Source: a candidate division KSB1 bacterium
GTDB taxonomy: Bacteria; Zhuqueibacterota; Zhuqueibacteria; Thermofontimicrobiales; Thermofontimicrobiaceae
Length of the DNA stretch: 64,000 bases
Assembly: GCA_034506395.1 (NCBI GenBank)
Contig: JAPDPQ010000008.1
Location: 1 to 64,000 of the forward strand
Direction of reading: 5' to 3'
A program made the translations under genes and the position numbers. Below, piece after piece: positions 18,569 through 28,437 of the stretch (its first letter is position 1; every line of letters begins with the position of its first letter). A model generated the notes under the pieces. It did not search any database and was not told where the DNA came from. It worked only from the letters and a program-made list of their open reading frames with translations.

Positions 18569-19327
18569 TCATTCGATCAGGGCATTTTTTATGGCGATCA
18601 ATTCCGATTCAGATAGCTTGAGCCCATATAAGGCAAAATTCTCTACAGTGCCAAATATCTGGGTGATCAGTTCATTTGCTGCATTGAGATAGTCCGCTCT
18701 GGCTTCGAGTAAAGCCAAAAATCTCTCTTTGGGGATGCCAAAAAGCGAGAGCGCTTTGATCCAATGCTGGATATCGGGATTGGAAGTGAGCGCATAATCA
18801 TTGGTTTTGAGATAATCAGCAAGGGCGACTTCGTGCGGTAAATCGAGCAGCAAATGGATAAGCCAACAGGCAAAGCCAGTACGATCTTTCCCACCAGTAC
18901 AATGAATGAGAACTGGAAGGTTGTGCGGCTCGGCAATAAGCTTAAGGATCTGGGCGAATTCCTTCTGAAAATGGGTGACGTATTCTTGATATACCTCTAT
19001 CATCATTTGATGATAATCGATTTTGCGAGCTTTTCCGAACAGAACGGAAAACAATTGCCATAAAAACCCTGATTCATTATGCTTTGATGTTTTGATGGGG
19101 ATATGGACAGAAGCGATCTGACGCGGGAGGCGATCTGGTCGGCTCTGTCGCTCCTTATGTGTTCTCAAATCGATGACAGTTTTGATCCCCAAGTTTTGCA
19201 ATTCTTGTTGGTCAGATGCTGTGGCAGTTGAAAGGCTGCCGCTGCGATACAATAGCCTGGTTCTGATGGATCGCCCGTCACGGGTACGGTATCCCCCAAA
19301 GTCGCGAAAATTAAGAATGGCTTCCAC
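18569..19327 (-). CDS. CX5R protein-tyrosine/lipid phosphatase
   Basis: The phosphatase signature HCTGGKDRTG lies at 142-151, with nucleophile C143 and R149. The N-terminus NFRDFGGYRTRDGR and VIDLRTHKER (51-60) are typical of the bacterial IphP/LipA-like group (Y_phosphatase3). The substrate may be phosphotyrosine protein or a phosphoinositide; the sequence does not decide. No signal peptide is present, so it is cytoplasmic. The start is a GTG at 19327 with GGGGG just upstream, overlapping the end of the PAS-PP2C gene by 17 bases. The two are clearly co-translated, which suggests that they act together. Confidence 0.88.
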   Translation of the reverse strand: MEAILNFRDFGGYRTRDGRSIRTRLLYRSGSLSTATASDQQELQNLGIKTVIDLRTHKERQSRPDRLPRQIASVHIPIKTSKHNESGFLWQLFSVLFGKARKIDYHQMMIEVYQEYVTHFQKEFAQILKLIAEPHNLPVLIHCTGGKDRTGFACWLIHLLLDLPHEVALADYLKTNDYALTSNPDIQHWIKALSLFGIPKERFLALLEARADYLNAANELITQIFGTVENFALYGLKLSESELIAIKNALIE

Positions 19328-21269
19328 GAATTCCCCCAGAGATTGAATTGATCTTGCAGATGATGGTGGTCATATCGTCCTGCTGGACCTGCGGATGGAC
19401 AAAGCATCGGACTGCGTGTTGCAGATGTTTTATGATTTGTCGTGCGTTGAGATGGCGATGGTTTCTAATAATTTCAACGACCCGTTGCTCGGTAAATTCA
19501 GAGTCATCTGAGGCCTGGGCCTCGGAAATTCCATCGGTAATAAAGAAGGCGATCTCTCCAGGAACGATGGGGATCGCGCGACTGGAAGTATAATGATAAT
19601 CCTGCACGATGCCCAGAGGGATCCCATTGCTCTCCAGCATAAGTCGGATATTGCCAGCGCTATCTAACAAATAGCCAGGAAGATGTCCAGCATTAGCATA
19701 TATCAAACATGCGCGCTCAGCATTGATGAGCGCCAAGAACAAAGTGACAAACCGTTCATTGTCCAGGTCCGAGCTCAATTGCTGATTTAGTTTAGTTAAT
19801 AACTCTCCTGGGTCTGTGGTCATGGTCGCAAAGGCACGCAAATAAGCGCGGGTCTGGGTCATGATCAGCGCGGCTGAAATCCCATGTCCACTCACATCCC
19901 CAATGACCATCGCAACACTTCCGTCCTTCATGGGGATAAAATCGAAATAATCGCCATTGGTTTCCACTGCAGAATATGTAGCGCCGGCAATATCAACTCC
20001 TGGCAAGTTTGCCTTGACATGATAATAGCGTTGTTGTAATTCGCGCGCGATGCGCAGTTGAAATTCCTGTTCCTGCTTCTCTTTAAGATCGGTGATATCC
20101 TTGAGCACTGAAACAAAGTGGGTGATCATTCCAGCTTCATCTTTCATCGGCGTGATGCTCTGTTCGCTCCAGTAAAGTTGACCATTTTTCTTGCGATTGA
20201 TGATCGTGCCGCGATAAGGCTTGCCCGACAGAATGGTTTTCCATAGGTTTTGATAAAATGCATGATCGTGCTGACCCGACTGTAAAAGCTTAGGCGTTTG
20301 CCCCAATGCCTCATCCCGATGATAGCCTGTTGTCGTTTCAAAAGCCGGATTCACATATTCAATAATGCCTTGCTTGTTAGTAATGAAAACACTATCCGCT
20401 GTTTGCTGAACAGCATTCGAGAGCATTCTGAGAGATTCGAGGTTTCTTTTTTGATCAGTTACATCTTGAAGATAAAGCATCACGAGGTCCGGAGGAACAA
20501 AAACGTAACTGAATATGATATCTTTTGACTCGTGCGTCGTTCTCAAACTGAAGGAGTTTATCTCTCGGTTCACTGGCTTCTTCGTCTTGAAACATCGAAA
20601 AAAATCCTCTTGGATTTTGGGTTCGTCCTTGAAAATGTCGCGCATGTTTTTATTTAAAAAATCTTGAATTTTTCCTCGCGTATAATCTTTGGCCGCATGA
20701 TTGAAATCGACCAAGAAAAAATCATTATCATGATGCTGCCAGACGTAGGTGGGCATTGGAAAACCCTTGAATTGCGCCACGATTCTTTGATCGCTCTGAC
20801 GTTGGCGCATCTCAGCCTGTTTGATGGATGTCACATCTCGAAGGATCACTATCCCCCCGATGATTGATCCAGCACTATCTTTCATTGGACTGGCGGAGAC
20901 TTCGATAAATATACCTTCCTGACGATGGAAGTTCTGAATGAACATGAGTTCATCAATGATTGTTTCTCCACGTAAGGCGCGGGCTAATGGCAGTTGTTTA
21001 GAGGGATAGGGACTGATCTTATCTGGGTAATATGTGCCATAAATTGATGACCATTCCACGACAGAAGCATCTACGGGACCAATTCCCAAAATGTGTTCCG
21101 CAGTCGGGTTGAAATAGACAAATTTGCCAATCTGGTCAGCCACGATGACACCCTCAGTAAGGTTATCTAAGATCGATTTTAGTGTCTTATTCTCTTGGAC
21201 CAATATCCCAATCGATTTTTGATTGTGACAACTGACTATTTTTTTGATATCTCGAAATAGATCGTTCAT
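19311..21269 (-). CDS. PAS-domain PP2C/SpoIIE-type phosphatase (RsbU/RsbP-like)
   Basis: Three PAS-like segments are visible: about 28-150 (LTEGVIVADQIGKFVYFNPTAEHILG), about 165-275, and about 280-400 (DSVFITNKQGIIEYVNPAFETTTGY). A linker helix leads to a SpoIIE-family PP2C domain (about 420-640) with metal-site motifs GDYFDF, GDVSGHG, DGISEA and QDDMTT. Such proteins dephosphorylate anti-sigma-factor antagonists in partner-switching systems in response to signals sensed by PAS. No anti-sigma factor or antagonist is near. The C-terminus overlaps the downstream tyrosine-phosphatase start. Confidence 0.9.
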   Translation of the reverse strand: MNDLFRDIKKIVSCHNQKSIGILVQENKTLKSILDNLTEGVIVADQIGKFVYFNPTAEHILGIGPVDASVVEWSSIYGTYYPDKISPYPSKQLPLARALRGETIIDELMFIQNFHRQEGIFIEVSASPMKDSAGSIIGGIVILRDVTSIKQAEMRQRQSDQRIVAQFKGFPMPTYVWQHHDNDFFLVDFNHAAKDYTRGKIQDFLNKNMRDIFKDEPKIQEDFFRCFKTKKPVNREINSFSLRTTHESKDIIFSYVFVPPDLVMLYLQDVTDQKRNLESLRMLSNAVQQTADSVFITNKQGIIEYVNPAFETTTGYHRDEALGQTPKLLQSGQHDHAFYQNLWKTILSGKPYRGTIINRKKNGQLYWSEQSITPMKDEAGMITHFVSVLKDITDLKEKQEQEFQLRIARELQQRYYHVKANLPGVDIAGATYSAVETNGDYFDFIPMKDGSVAMVIGDVSGHGISAALIMTQTRAYLRAFATMTTDPGELLTKLNQQLSSDLDNERFVTLFLALINAERACLIYANAGHLPGYLLDSAGNIRLMLESNGIPLGIVQDYHYTSSRAIPIVPGEIAFFITDGISEAQASDDSEFTEQRVVEIIRNHRHLNARQIIKHLQHAVRCFVHPQVQQDDMTTIICKINSISGGIRGSHS

Positions 21270-21680
21270 TATTCTTCATCCTTAAACATTCGCTGGGCAA
21301 TAATACCAGAGGAAAGGATATAAATTGTCCCCGTCCGAGTCAGCTCGTTATTGCACGATTTTCAGTATTGTTATTTTGGGGTGACATTAGAAAACGATAG
21401 GCTGACCAATTGGATCAGCCTCAACTTGGAATAAATTTATTGGTTATTAAACCGCTCAAACCAGAGAATGATCCCATCAAGACGAAGAAATATCTAGCTC
21501 ATCATCCTGCGAATGAATGAGGGATATAACTATTCATCTTGGCCGAAATCTCATTTTACGATTTTGGCATTCAAGAAGGAAATGAAATGAATTTTTTTGA
21601 AAAATTAGAATCGTTATCAAATGCGGGCTTAAAGTTGACTATGAAATGAAAGATCATCACCTCGGCAGATGTAACTTGGA
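21270..21680. other. Intergenic stretch between patatin and PP2C genes
   Basis: About 410 AT-rich bases. One hairpin lies at 21399-21421 and is described separately. The promoter of the PP2C operon should be near 21290-21350 on the minus strand, but no clear boxes are seen. Confidence 0.35.
21399..21421 (-). terminator. Possible terminator of the patatin operon
   Basis: AGGCTGA and TCAGCCT enclose the palindrome CCAATTGG. On the minus strand the hairpin is followed by ATCGTTTTC. It lies about 260 bases beyond the patatin stop, which is far for a terminator, so confidence is low. Confidence 0.4.
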
Positions 21681-22493
21681 TCAATGCAATAGACGGAACA
21701 ACCAAAAGCGCTTTTTCTTTGGGAATAAATCCAACTCAATTTTCTTGATCGCCGCTAATGCGGTGGAATAACCTTGTTCATAAAGCGCGTCAGCTTGATG
21801 AAAATCATAAGGGTTAAAGCCAGCCAAATTGGGCACAATTGTGGTATCGCCATCCGGTGCGTGGATAGCGATCTGTTCGATCACTAACTGGAAGGAATTC
21901 ATTAAAATCTGGATGATATTCTCTGGCGGTTTGGGATTAGAAATGCCAGGCAAAAGTTTCACTGCAATGACATAATCGGCGCCCATTTGCCGAACGACAT
22001 TCGTTGGCAAAAAATTGAGCACGCCTCCATCGACCAGAACCTGATTTCCGCGGACCAGCGGTGTAAACACCCCGGGAATAGTGCAACTGGCGCGGACCGC
22101 CTCTGATACCGGTCCATCGCGAAACACAACCTCCTTGCCTGAAGTGAGGTCCACAGCTACCGCCGCAAACGGCCGCTTCAAACGCGTTATGTCGATGCGC
22201 CCAAGTTTTGCGTCGATAAAACGCTCCAAGAGCTTACTGTTCAGTAATCCCATTTTGGGGATGGTCACTTTGCTGATCTTTCCCCAACTCAACGATTTGA
22301 CTAGTTGAAACATTTCATCGCTGCTATATCCAGCCGCCAAGAACGCACCGACCAGGGAGCCAGCACTGGTGCCAGCGATCATGTCGATAGGAATCTGATG
22401 CTCTTCCAGAACCTTGATCGCTCCCAAATGGGCAATACCGAGCACCGCGCCACCGCTTAAGGCTAAGCCAATTTTCTTATCTCGGAATTTCAT
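21681..22493 (-). CDS. Patatin-like phospholipase (RssA-type)
   Basis: With the start at 22493 the protein has 271 residues and a Ser-Asp dyad: the oxyanion loop GGAVLGIAHLG (14-24), the nucleophile elbow GTSAG with S43, and D155 in DGG. The length and motifs match RssA/YlbK-type hydrolases acting on phospholipids or lysophospholipids. The reading frame is open upstream to 22589, but AAAAGGGGTGG stands just before the ATG at 22493 and the conserved region begins there. No signal peptide is visible, so it should be cytoplasmic. A small Cys-rich gene lies 111 bases upstream on the same strand. Confidence 0.92.
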   Translation of the reverse strand: MKFRDKKIGLALSGGAVLGIAHLGAIKVLEEHQIPIDMIAGTSAGSLVGAFLAAGYSSDEMFQLVKSLSWGKISKVTIPKMGLLNSKLLERFIDAKLGRIDITRLKRPFAAVAVDLTSGKEVVFRDGPVSEAVRASCTIPGVFTPLVRGNQVLVDGGVLNFLPTNVVRQMGADYVIAVKLLPGISNPKPPENIIQILMNSFQLVIEQIAIHAPDGDTTIVPNLAGFNPYDFHQADALYEQGYSTALAAIKKIELDLFPKKKRFWLFRLLH

Positions 22494-22604
22494 GTACCAC
22501 CCCTTTTGTTCGGTCAAACTGTATCTTTTGTGAATGGGCTTCGTCGTTCGGAGATCAAACCGATTGATTCGATTCGTCTGGCATGCCATAAATTCTGTGA
22601 ACCA

Positions 22605-22814
22605 TCAAAATCGTTTTGCCCCCGAATGCAGCGCAACGAATCGGGCGATCGACCGATCATAAGTGCGTTCGATATGATCGGGAAAGAAGCAGGCTGGTAA
22701 TTCGCCAGCGCGACGATGATAAGCCAGACATTCACAACAATACCCTTTGCGGCTACAGGGTTCATAGCTGCAGTTGCATCTTTTCAAATTCTGCTGGTAA
22801 TTTTTGCACTCCAT
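22605..22814 (-). CDS. Small cysteine-rich protein, DUF6485
   Basis: A 69-residue protein with eight cysteines packed in the first 42 residues (C3, C13, C15, C20, C26, C27, C29, C42) and a pattern [21 protein letters not shown] that matches DUF6485 as I recall it. The spacing suggests metal or Fe-S binding. A proper ribosome site GGAG stands eight bases before the ATG. It is followed by the patatin gene after 111 bases. The function of the family is unknown. Confidence 0.8.
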   Translation of the reverse strand: MECKNYQQNLKRCNCSYEPCSRKGYCCECLAYHRRAGELPACFFPDHIERTYDRSIARFVALHSGAKRF

Positions 22815-22884
22815 AACAGCTCCGCTTGATTTTAATCCTATATGCGAGACAAACGATAATTCAGTGTTGATACCTACATTTCTT

Positions 22885-24759
22885 CTATTTGAGCAATGTG
22901 ATTTTTCGTGTCTCTTGATAGGCTTCGCACTTCATCACCAACAAATAGGTACCTGCTGCCAGAGGGTACCCTTGATGATCGGTCCCATTCCACTCAATTT
23001 GATGGAAACCTGCTGGTAAATCAGCATCGATGAGGGAGGCTATTTGATGCCCAAGGATATCATAAACTTCTATCTTTGTATGTGAGGAGCCTGCAATCGA
23101 AAATTTGATCATCGTTTTGGAATTGAATGGATTCGGATAATTCTGATAGAGTTGATAGTCGATTGGTTCGTTAGATTGAACAATTGGTTCAGCAATGGCG
23201 ACAGTTGTTCCTAACCCGAAATAATTGATGATGCGATCCATCACTTTATTTCGGTCAGCTTCGGGATATATGGTTTCGAACGGGAATCCAAAATAGACCA
23301 ATTTGCCGATCTTGGCACTGGAACCAAATTTCCCTTCGTATTGAATGCCGGCAATGTAGGAGGTGCCATCATATTTCAAACAGGCTAAGCTCCCGCCGAG
23401 TGGATCAATGCAATCGGGGTAATCTACATTATATAAGCCGTGAGTTCCATCATCGAATTTGAGATTGGATAATCCTTCAAAAATTGAGCCAGTTGATCCG
23501 CTGAATTGATAAACATTGGCATCATCAGCGACATATCGGGCCTTTAAATAATTTTGATAGAACGATCGGCCGTTATTGTAATAGTCTAAATCCCAACCAA
23601 TCTCAGCACCAGAGACGAATAGTTTGCCCCCATTTTCGAGATATTCTTTCACCATCGTTTGTTCCTGGCTATCAAAGGTGCGATTGGCTGTGGATTCTTC
23701 ACCAAGGATCCAGATGACCATCGCATAGTTTTTCAAATCGATCGACTTTTGAGCGACAGCCTCATTGCAGCAAGAGTCAAAATTCAGGTTCAGGTTACTC
23801 AGCGATCGCGAATAAGGAACCACATAATTTTTGGTGTTCAGATCAGAGGTCATTCGATCAAAGCCGTTGACGATCAAAATCGGAGCTTTTTGGGCGGCCA
23901 CGCGGGTCCCCAATACCTCACTCATGATGCCTAACTCGCCTGAATCGTTGATTCCGACAATCCGAAAATAATAGTTTTTCCCTTCGATTAAATTATCAAA
24001 TGTCCGCGATAATTCAGTTATCTCTCCCATGTTGGTGAACGTGATGCCGTCGCTGCTGAAATAGAGCTGATAGCGGCTTGCCCGATCGACCGCCTCCCAG
24101 CTTACGCGGATGGAGCAGCCGCCAAGGTTTTCTACTCGAACTTGGGGCGCAGCAATCATCAACTGATTGAAACGCAACGGGGTATAGTTGCCCCAATCGA
24201 CTACCCGATGGACGCACCTGGTTGCGCTTCCTGAGGCTTCGTAAACGATAGGCCGCCCATCGGCTGCTCGTTGGTCGAACAATCGTACGTGATTGGCGGG
24301 GATGTTCAAAATATCCCCGGCCAATAGTTCGTTTCTAGCGATTTCAGTTGAATAATTGGGCAAGGTACGCGTACTCTGCCTCGAGATCTCCCAGCAACGG
24401 GAAACAAAAGCCGAGCAATCGATACCAGTTGCCCACCAGGGTGTGCCACCTGCTGCATTGTAATGCGAAAGATGCGAACCAGCGCCATCTCCCTTAGCGA
24501 TCCGCGCGATAAATGTCGGGACATCATCATTGCCGCCATACGAGTACGCTTCCCCGGTATACCATCCCACCGAAAAATCACATGGCTGATTGCCATACTG
24601 GAGATATTCAGGATGGTTGATATTGGCTTCGGAACAATACCATTGCACCTCAACATATTCCTTCGCATGAGAGATGATCTTCTCTCGGGTGATCTGAGCC
24701 GATGAAAGCCCAACAGCACAAAAAAATATGAACAAAATGGGCAGACGATTAATTTTCAT
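22885..24759 (-). CDS. Secreted NlpC/P60-like hydrolase with Fn3 and C-terminal sorting domain
   Basis: A signal peptide (1-21) precedes a CHAP/NlpC-P60-like domain with [10 protein letters not shown] (C115) and H157 in NHVRLF, likely a Cys-His pair that cleaves peptide or glycan amide bonds. A fibronectin type III domain follows (about 205-285), then an alpha/beta region from about 290 resembling ThuA/amidotransferase folds ([20 protein letters not shown]). The last 80 residues ([16 protein letters not shown] to the end) are a type A C-terminal sorting or FlgD-like domain used by type IX secretion. The product is probably exported to the cell surface or medium. The target is unknown. Confidence 0.8.
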   Translation of the reverse strand: MKINRLPILFIFFCAVGLSSAQITREKIISHAKEYVEVQWYCSEANINHPEYLQYGNQPCDFSVGWYTGEAYSYGGNDDVPTFIARIAKGDGAGSHLSHYNAAGGTPWWATGIDCSAFVSRCWEISRQSTRTLPNYSTEIARNELLAGDILNIPANHVRLFDQRAADGRPIVYEASGSATRCVHRVVDWGNYTPLRFNQLMIAAPQVRVENLGGCSIRVSWEAVDRASRYQLYFSSDGITFTNMGEITELSRTFDNLIEGKNYYFRIVGINDSGELGIMSEVLGTRVAAQKAPILIVNGFDRMTSDLNTKNYVVPYSRSLSNLNLNFDSCCNEAVAQKSIDLKNYAMVIWILGEESTANRTFDSQEQTMVKEYLENGGKLFVSGAEIGWDLDYYNNGRSFYQNYLKARYVADDANVYQFSGSTGSIFEGLSNLKFDDGTHGLYNVDYPDCIDPLGGSLACLKYDGTSYIAGIQYEGKFGSSAKIGKLVYFGFPFETIYPEADRNKVMDRIINYFGLGTTVAIAEPIVQSNEPIDYQLYQNYPNPFNSKTMIKFSIAGSSHTKIEVYDILGHQIASLIDADLPAGFHQIEWNGTDHQGYPLAAGTYLLVMKCEAYQETRKITLLK

Positions 24760-24932
24760 GAATGCTATCCCAAATTAATAAACCCATTAATTAAGATTTC
24801 GAACTGCGAAAGTCGCCGACGAAATCAAATTTGCAAATCGCTCGATTATAAAATTAGCGCAATTGGCTCAATTGGCGGTCCGAAAATATAACCGTCAAGA
24901 TTGCGGTTGAATTCATCTCCGTCACTCCGATC

Positions 24933-25832
24933 CTATTTCTCAAGCTGCCAGCGGAGCACAGTGAGGCCTTCTGACCCGATTTTTAAGAAATAAATATTGC
25001 CATCCTTATCAATGGTGATCGGCTTGAATGGGGCTACAATATTTTTATTTTCGATGGCAACCGAAGCAAGGAGATGTCCCTCTCCGTCCAGTTTATCCAC
25101 TGCAAAATAAGACTCCCCCCTTGAATTGAACAGCTCCTTCCGGAGAAAAATATTGCCTTTTCGATCGGTATCCAGAAAAACCAGTGATCCCAGCTCGTCC
25201 TGCGTGGTAATGTTTATTGTTTGCTTTTGCCGAGTTCGACTATTTTCGATGAACAAATAACCGTGATGTTCGTCGAGCCACTGGGTGTGAAATCGTCGAT
25301 CGGGGATCTGGGCGCTCAGCCCTGGCGAAATTTGGGGGAGTGGCTTGGATAATGATTGATCCATTAAATTGTACTGGGTCTGATCGATCGTCTGGACGAA
25401 AACCTTTTGATTCGAGACCCTCAAACCGTCGAGAAAACCGATGTCCCGGCTAATGGTTATCCTCTTAAGCAATTTGCCTTGGAAATCATATTGCTCTGCC
25501 AGGTAATTGTAAGGAGCAAGCAAAACGATTTGGCTATTGTAAAATTGGATATCGAACGCTTGGCAGGTGATACTGAACTTCCTTAGCCACTTCCCCGCAG
25601 CGCTATAAAGCTGGACGCGCTTATTGACTAAGTCGAGGATAGCAATGTTGCCTTCGGAATCAATCGCGAGCGATTGGGGACAATTGCCTTCGGCTTCCAG
25701 TATCAATCCGAATTCACCATCCGCTTGTCCCCAATTGGCGGTGATGAGGGTTTGAGATTGGGGGTCGCCAGCATAAACATTTTTAGTTATAAAAAAGAAG
25801 AAAACCATGAAAATAATCAAACTTATTCTCAT
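24933..25832 (-). CDS. NHL/6-bladed beta-propeller exported protein
   Basis: From the ATG at 25832 the protein has 299 residues with a signal peptide MRISLIIFMVFFFFITKNVYA. The propeller repeats are of the NHL/6-bladed kind (GNIAILDLVNKRVQLYSAAGK, GNIFLRKELFNSRGE, DGNIYFLKIG). The ATG is preceded by GAGG at seven bases; an upstream start at 25865 would put extra residues before the signal peptide. No catalytic motif is seen, so a binding or scaffold role is likely. It is divergent from the ABC transporter gene. Confidence 0.75.
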   Translation of the reverse strand: MRISLIIFMVFFFFITKNVYAGDPQSQTLITANWGQADGEFGLILEAEGNCPQSLAIDSEGNIAILDLVNKRVQLYSAAGKWLRKFSITCQAFDIQFYNSQIVLLAPYNYLAEQYDFQGKLLKRITISRDIGFLDGLRVSNQKVFVQTIDQTQYNLMDQSLSKPLPQISPGLSAQIPDRRFHTQWLDEHHGYLFIENSRTRQKQTINITTQDELGSLVFLDTDRKGNIFLRKELFNSRGESYFAVDKLDGEGHLLASVAIENKNIVAPFKPITIDKDGNIYFLKIGSEGLTVLRWQLEK

Positions 25833-25934
25833 TGCTTTTACCTCGATTGTTGAATTGAGAATCATTTACAAACTAACATATTTTAGCATAAAATACAAGG
25901 TATTTTTTATACCGCTCAATGCAAAAAAATTATC

Positions 25935-25963
25935 TTGACAACCGATTAAATTATCGTTATATT
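25935..25963 (+). promoter_or_regulatory. Sigma-70-type promoter of the ABC exporter gene
   Basis: TTGACA at 25935-25940 and TATATT at 25958-25963 are 17 bases apart, an almost ideal pair. The -10 lies 46 bases before the ATG at 26010. It is the best promoter in this part of the window. Confidence 0.8.
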
Positions 25964-26009
25964 TCGCATTTTTATTTTTGAAATATTTGTATTGAGGACT
26001 AAATACGTT

Positions 26010-28238
26010 ATGAAATACGAGAGCGGCATTTACTTCCATAAATTGCCTCAAGAAGTCGCGGCAGAACTGCCTCGGCTTGGCATACAAAGGTCTAATGTCA
26101 AGGTAGCCATTCGGAGTGATCTGGATTTAAATGGCGCATTTCGACCGAGCTGGTTGATTATTACCGATGAATCCGTTTTAGGTATCACCCCTGGAGCGTA
26201 TGACCCAGATCATACGGTTGGTCCCTATCCCATTCATTCGCTTCAAAAAGCGCGAATTTTCAAGGGAGTCGGGAGTGGTTTTCTCCAAGTGAGAGTCCAA
26301 AACTTTTTTATCAACGTCATTCGTTTCAGCAATGCGCGACGGGAGGAATTCAATCGTGCCAGAATTTACTTGGAAGATCTGATCGAAAAGCGCAATGCTC
26401 CCTTAGATATTTTCAAAAAACGGAATCCCTGGTTTTGCGAAAAATGTGGCTTAGCGTTACCCTCTCAGCAGGCGGAGTGTCTTCGCTGCGCCAGCCAAGG
26501 TGGATTACTCAAACGAACGCTTCGCATGATGCGACCTTATCGACTATTTGTGGTCCTGTTATTGGTGATGATGTTAAGTGGTGTCGCCTTGGATTTAGTG
26601 CCGCCATATCTCACTCGCATTTTGGTCGATGATGTGTTGACAACCAAACAGCATACGAATTGGTTGCCCTGGCTGGTGCTGGCGTTAGCCGGGGCTGCGC
26701 TGTTCAGAGCGCTGCTGAATATCCTCATCGGTCGCACCAGCACCACTGTGGGCACCCGGATTACCTATGAACTGCGGCGACAATTGCAGCAAAAACTGAT
26801 TCAGCTTTCAGTGGATTTTTACGATAGAACACCAGTTGGTACGTTGATCACTCGGCTGCTTCACGACGTGGATTATTTTCACGGCTTTGTCCAACAAGTG
26901 GCATCTGGATTTCTGGTCAATCTGTTTCTCATAATCGGCATTGGCTTCATGTTGTTTAACCTGAATGTCAAATTAGCGCTGTTCGTGCTGATTCCCGTGC
27001 CATTTGTGATTGCTGGTACTTGGTTTTTTTGGCACACCATCTATCCCCGCTATTATCGCTATTGGGATAGCCAATCGAAATTAGCCTCATTGGTTAATGG
27101 GGTGCTATCTGGCATTCGGACGGTGAAGGCGTTTGCACAAGAGAAGCGCGAGCATCAGCGGTTTGATGGAGTAGCTGGCTATTTGCGCGATTCTCGCCGC
27201 GCGGTGGATCGGGGCTCGACTACCTTTTTCCCCATTTTTGGATATGCTTTTGGATTGGGCGGATTGATTATCTGGTACGCTGGAGGAAAAAATGTGTTAG
27301 CCGGCCAGATCACCTTAGGAACGTTGATGGCCTTTCTGGGTTACTTGGGCATGTTTTATGGGCCGATCTCGGCGCTGACCATGTTTTCCAACTGGCTCAC
27401 CGGATTTTTAACTGCTGGTCAGCGCATTTTTGAAATCCTCGATACCGATGTCGCGCTGAAACAACCAGAAAAGCCAGTTGTTATCAAAACGATGCGGGGA
27501 CGAATCGAATTTCGCAATGTCACGTTCGGATACGATCCTTACGATCCAGTTTTGACCGATATTTCTTTCATTATCGATCCTGGACAATTAGTGGGGATTG
27601 TCGGAAAAAGTGGCTCGGGCAAAACCACTTTAGTGAATTTGCTCTGCCGCTTTTACGACCCACAGCAAGGGCAGATATTGATCGACGGGGTCGACGTACG
27701 CGAGATGTCCAATCAAGAGCTGAGGAAGCATGTGGGATTGGTGTTACAGGAGCCGTTTCTCTTCCGAGCGACGATTGCTGAAAACATCGCCTATGGTGCG
27801 CCCAATGCCACCCCAAAGGACATTATCGATGCAGCCAAAGCCGCTAACGCACATAAATTCATTCTCAAGCAGCCGAGTGGTTACGACACCCGGCTCGGCG
27901 AGCGCGGTGCAGGATTGTCTGGTGGCGAACGCCAACGTGTTAGCATCGCTCGGGCTTTGCTCTGCAATCCGACCATTCTTATCCTTGATGAAGCCACTTC
28001 CTCAGTCGATACCGAATCCGAGCAGCAAATTCAAGAAGCCCTGGCTGTGCTAACGAAAGGCCGAACAACTATTGCGATTGCCCATCGCCTATCCACCCTG
28101 AGAGGCGCGGATATTATTTATGTGCTCGACGAGGGTAAAATCGTTGAATTTGGCAACCATGAAGAACTTATGGCCAAGCAAGGCATCTATTATAAGCTCG
28201 TGATGATTCAAACCCGATTGACCAAATTGGATCAATAA
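26010..28238 (+). CDS. ABC exporter with N-terminal PH-like and zinc-ribbon extension
   Basis: From the ATG at 26010 the protein has 742 residues. Residues 1-130 look like a bacterial PH/GRAM-like fold (WLIITDESVLGI, IHSLQKARIFKG). C143, C146, C157 and C160 form a CX2C-X10-CX2C zinc ribbon. A six-helix type IV exporter membrane domain follows (about 175-480), then the nucleotide-binding domain with Walker A GKSGSGKTT (about 531), signature LSGGERQRVS (about 635) and Walker B ILILDEATSS (about 655). It should act as a homodimeric exporter; the substrate is unknown. The extension is not part of ordinary MsbA/LmrA proteins. A DUF1854 gene and a permease gene follow on the same strand. Confidence 0.88.
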   Translation: MKYESGIYFHKLPQEVAAELPRLGIQRSNVKVAIRSDLDLNGAFRPSWLIITDESVLGITPGAYDPDHTVGPYPIHSLQKARIFKGVGSGFLQVRVQNFFINVIRFSNARREEFNRARIYLEDLIEKRNAPLDIFKKRNPWFCEKCGLALPSQQAECLRCASQGGLLKRTLRMMRPYRLFVVLLLVMMLSGVALDLVPPYLTRILVDDVLTTKQHTNWLPWLVLALAGAALFRALLNILIGRTSTTVGTRITYELRRQLQQKLIQLSVDFYDRTPVGTLITRLLHDVDYFHGFVQQVASGFLVNLFLIIGIGFMLFNLNVKLALFVLIPVPFVIAGTWFFWHTIYPRYYRYWDSQSKLASLVNGVLSGIRTVKAFAQEKREHQRFDGVAGYLRDSRRAVDRGSTTFFPIFGYAFGLGGLIIWYAGGKNVLAGQITLGTLMAFLGYLGMFYGPISALTMFSNWLTGFLTAGQRIFEILDTDVALKQPEKPVVIKTMRGRIEFRNVTFGYDPYDPVLTDISFIIDPGQLVGIVGKSGSGKTTLVNLLCRFYDPQQGQILIDGVDVREMSNQELRKHVGLVLQEPFLFRATIAENIAYGAPNATPKDIIDAAKAANAHKFILKQPSGYDTRLGERGAGLSGGERQRVSIARALLCNPTILILDEATSSVDTESEQQIQEALAVLTKGRTTIAIAHRLSTLRGADIIYVLDEGKIVEFGNHEELMAKQGIYYKLVMIQTRLTKLDQ

Positions 28239-28437
28239 TTTTCTTGTTAGAAAGCGAAAATATTATTGTCATTGAAGAATTATATAACCAAGCTTTGACA
28301 CATGCGCAATTGACGGCCCAAAGGCAATATGTTTGTTCCATAAAAATGAAAATCCAGAAAACATGGCAAAGAATAAGGCTCGTGGGATACAAAATCTGTG
28401 GTAGGAGCGTTGCGTTGCATTTCCTTAAGGAAGCAAG

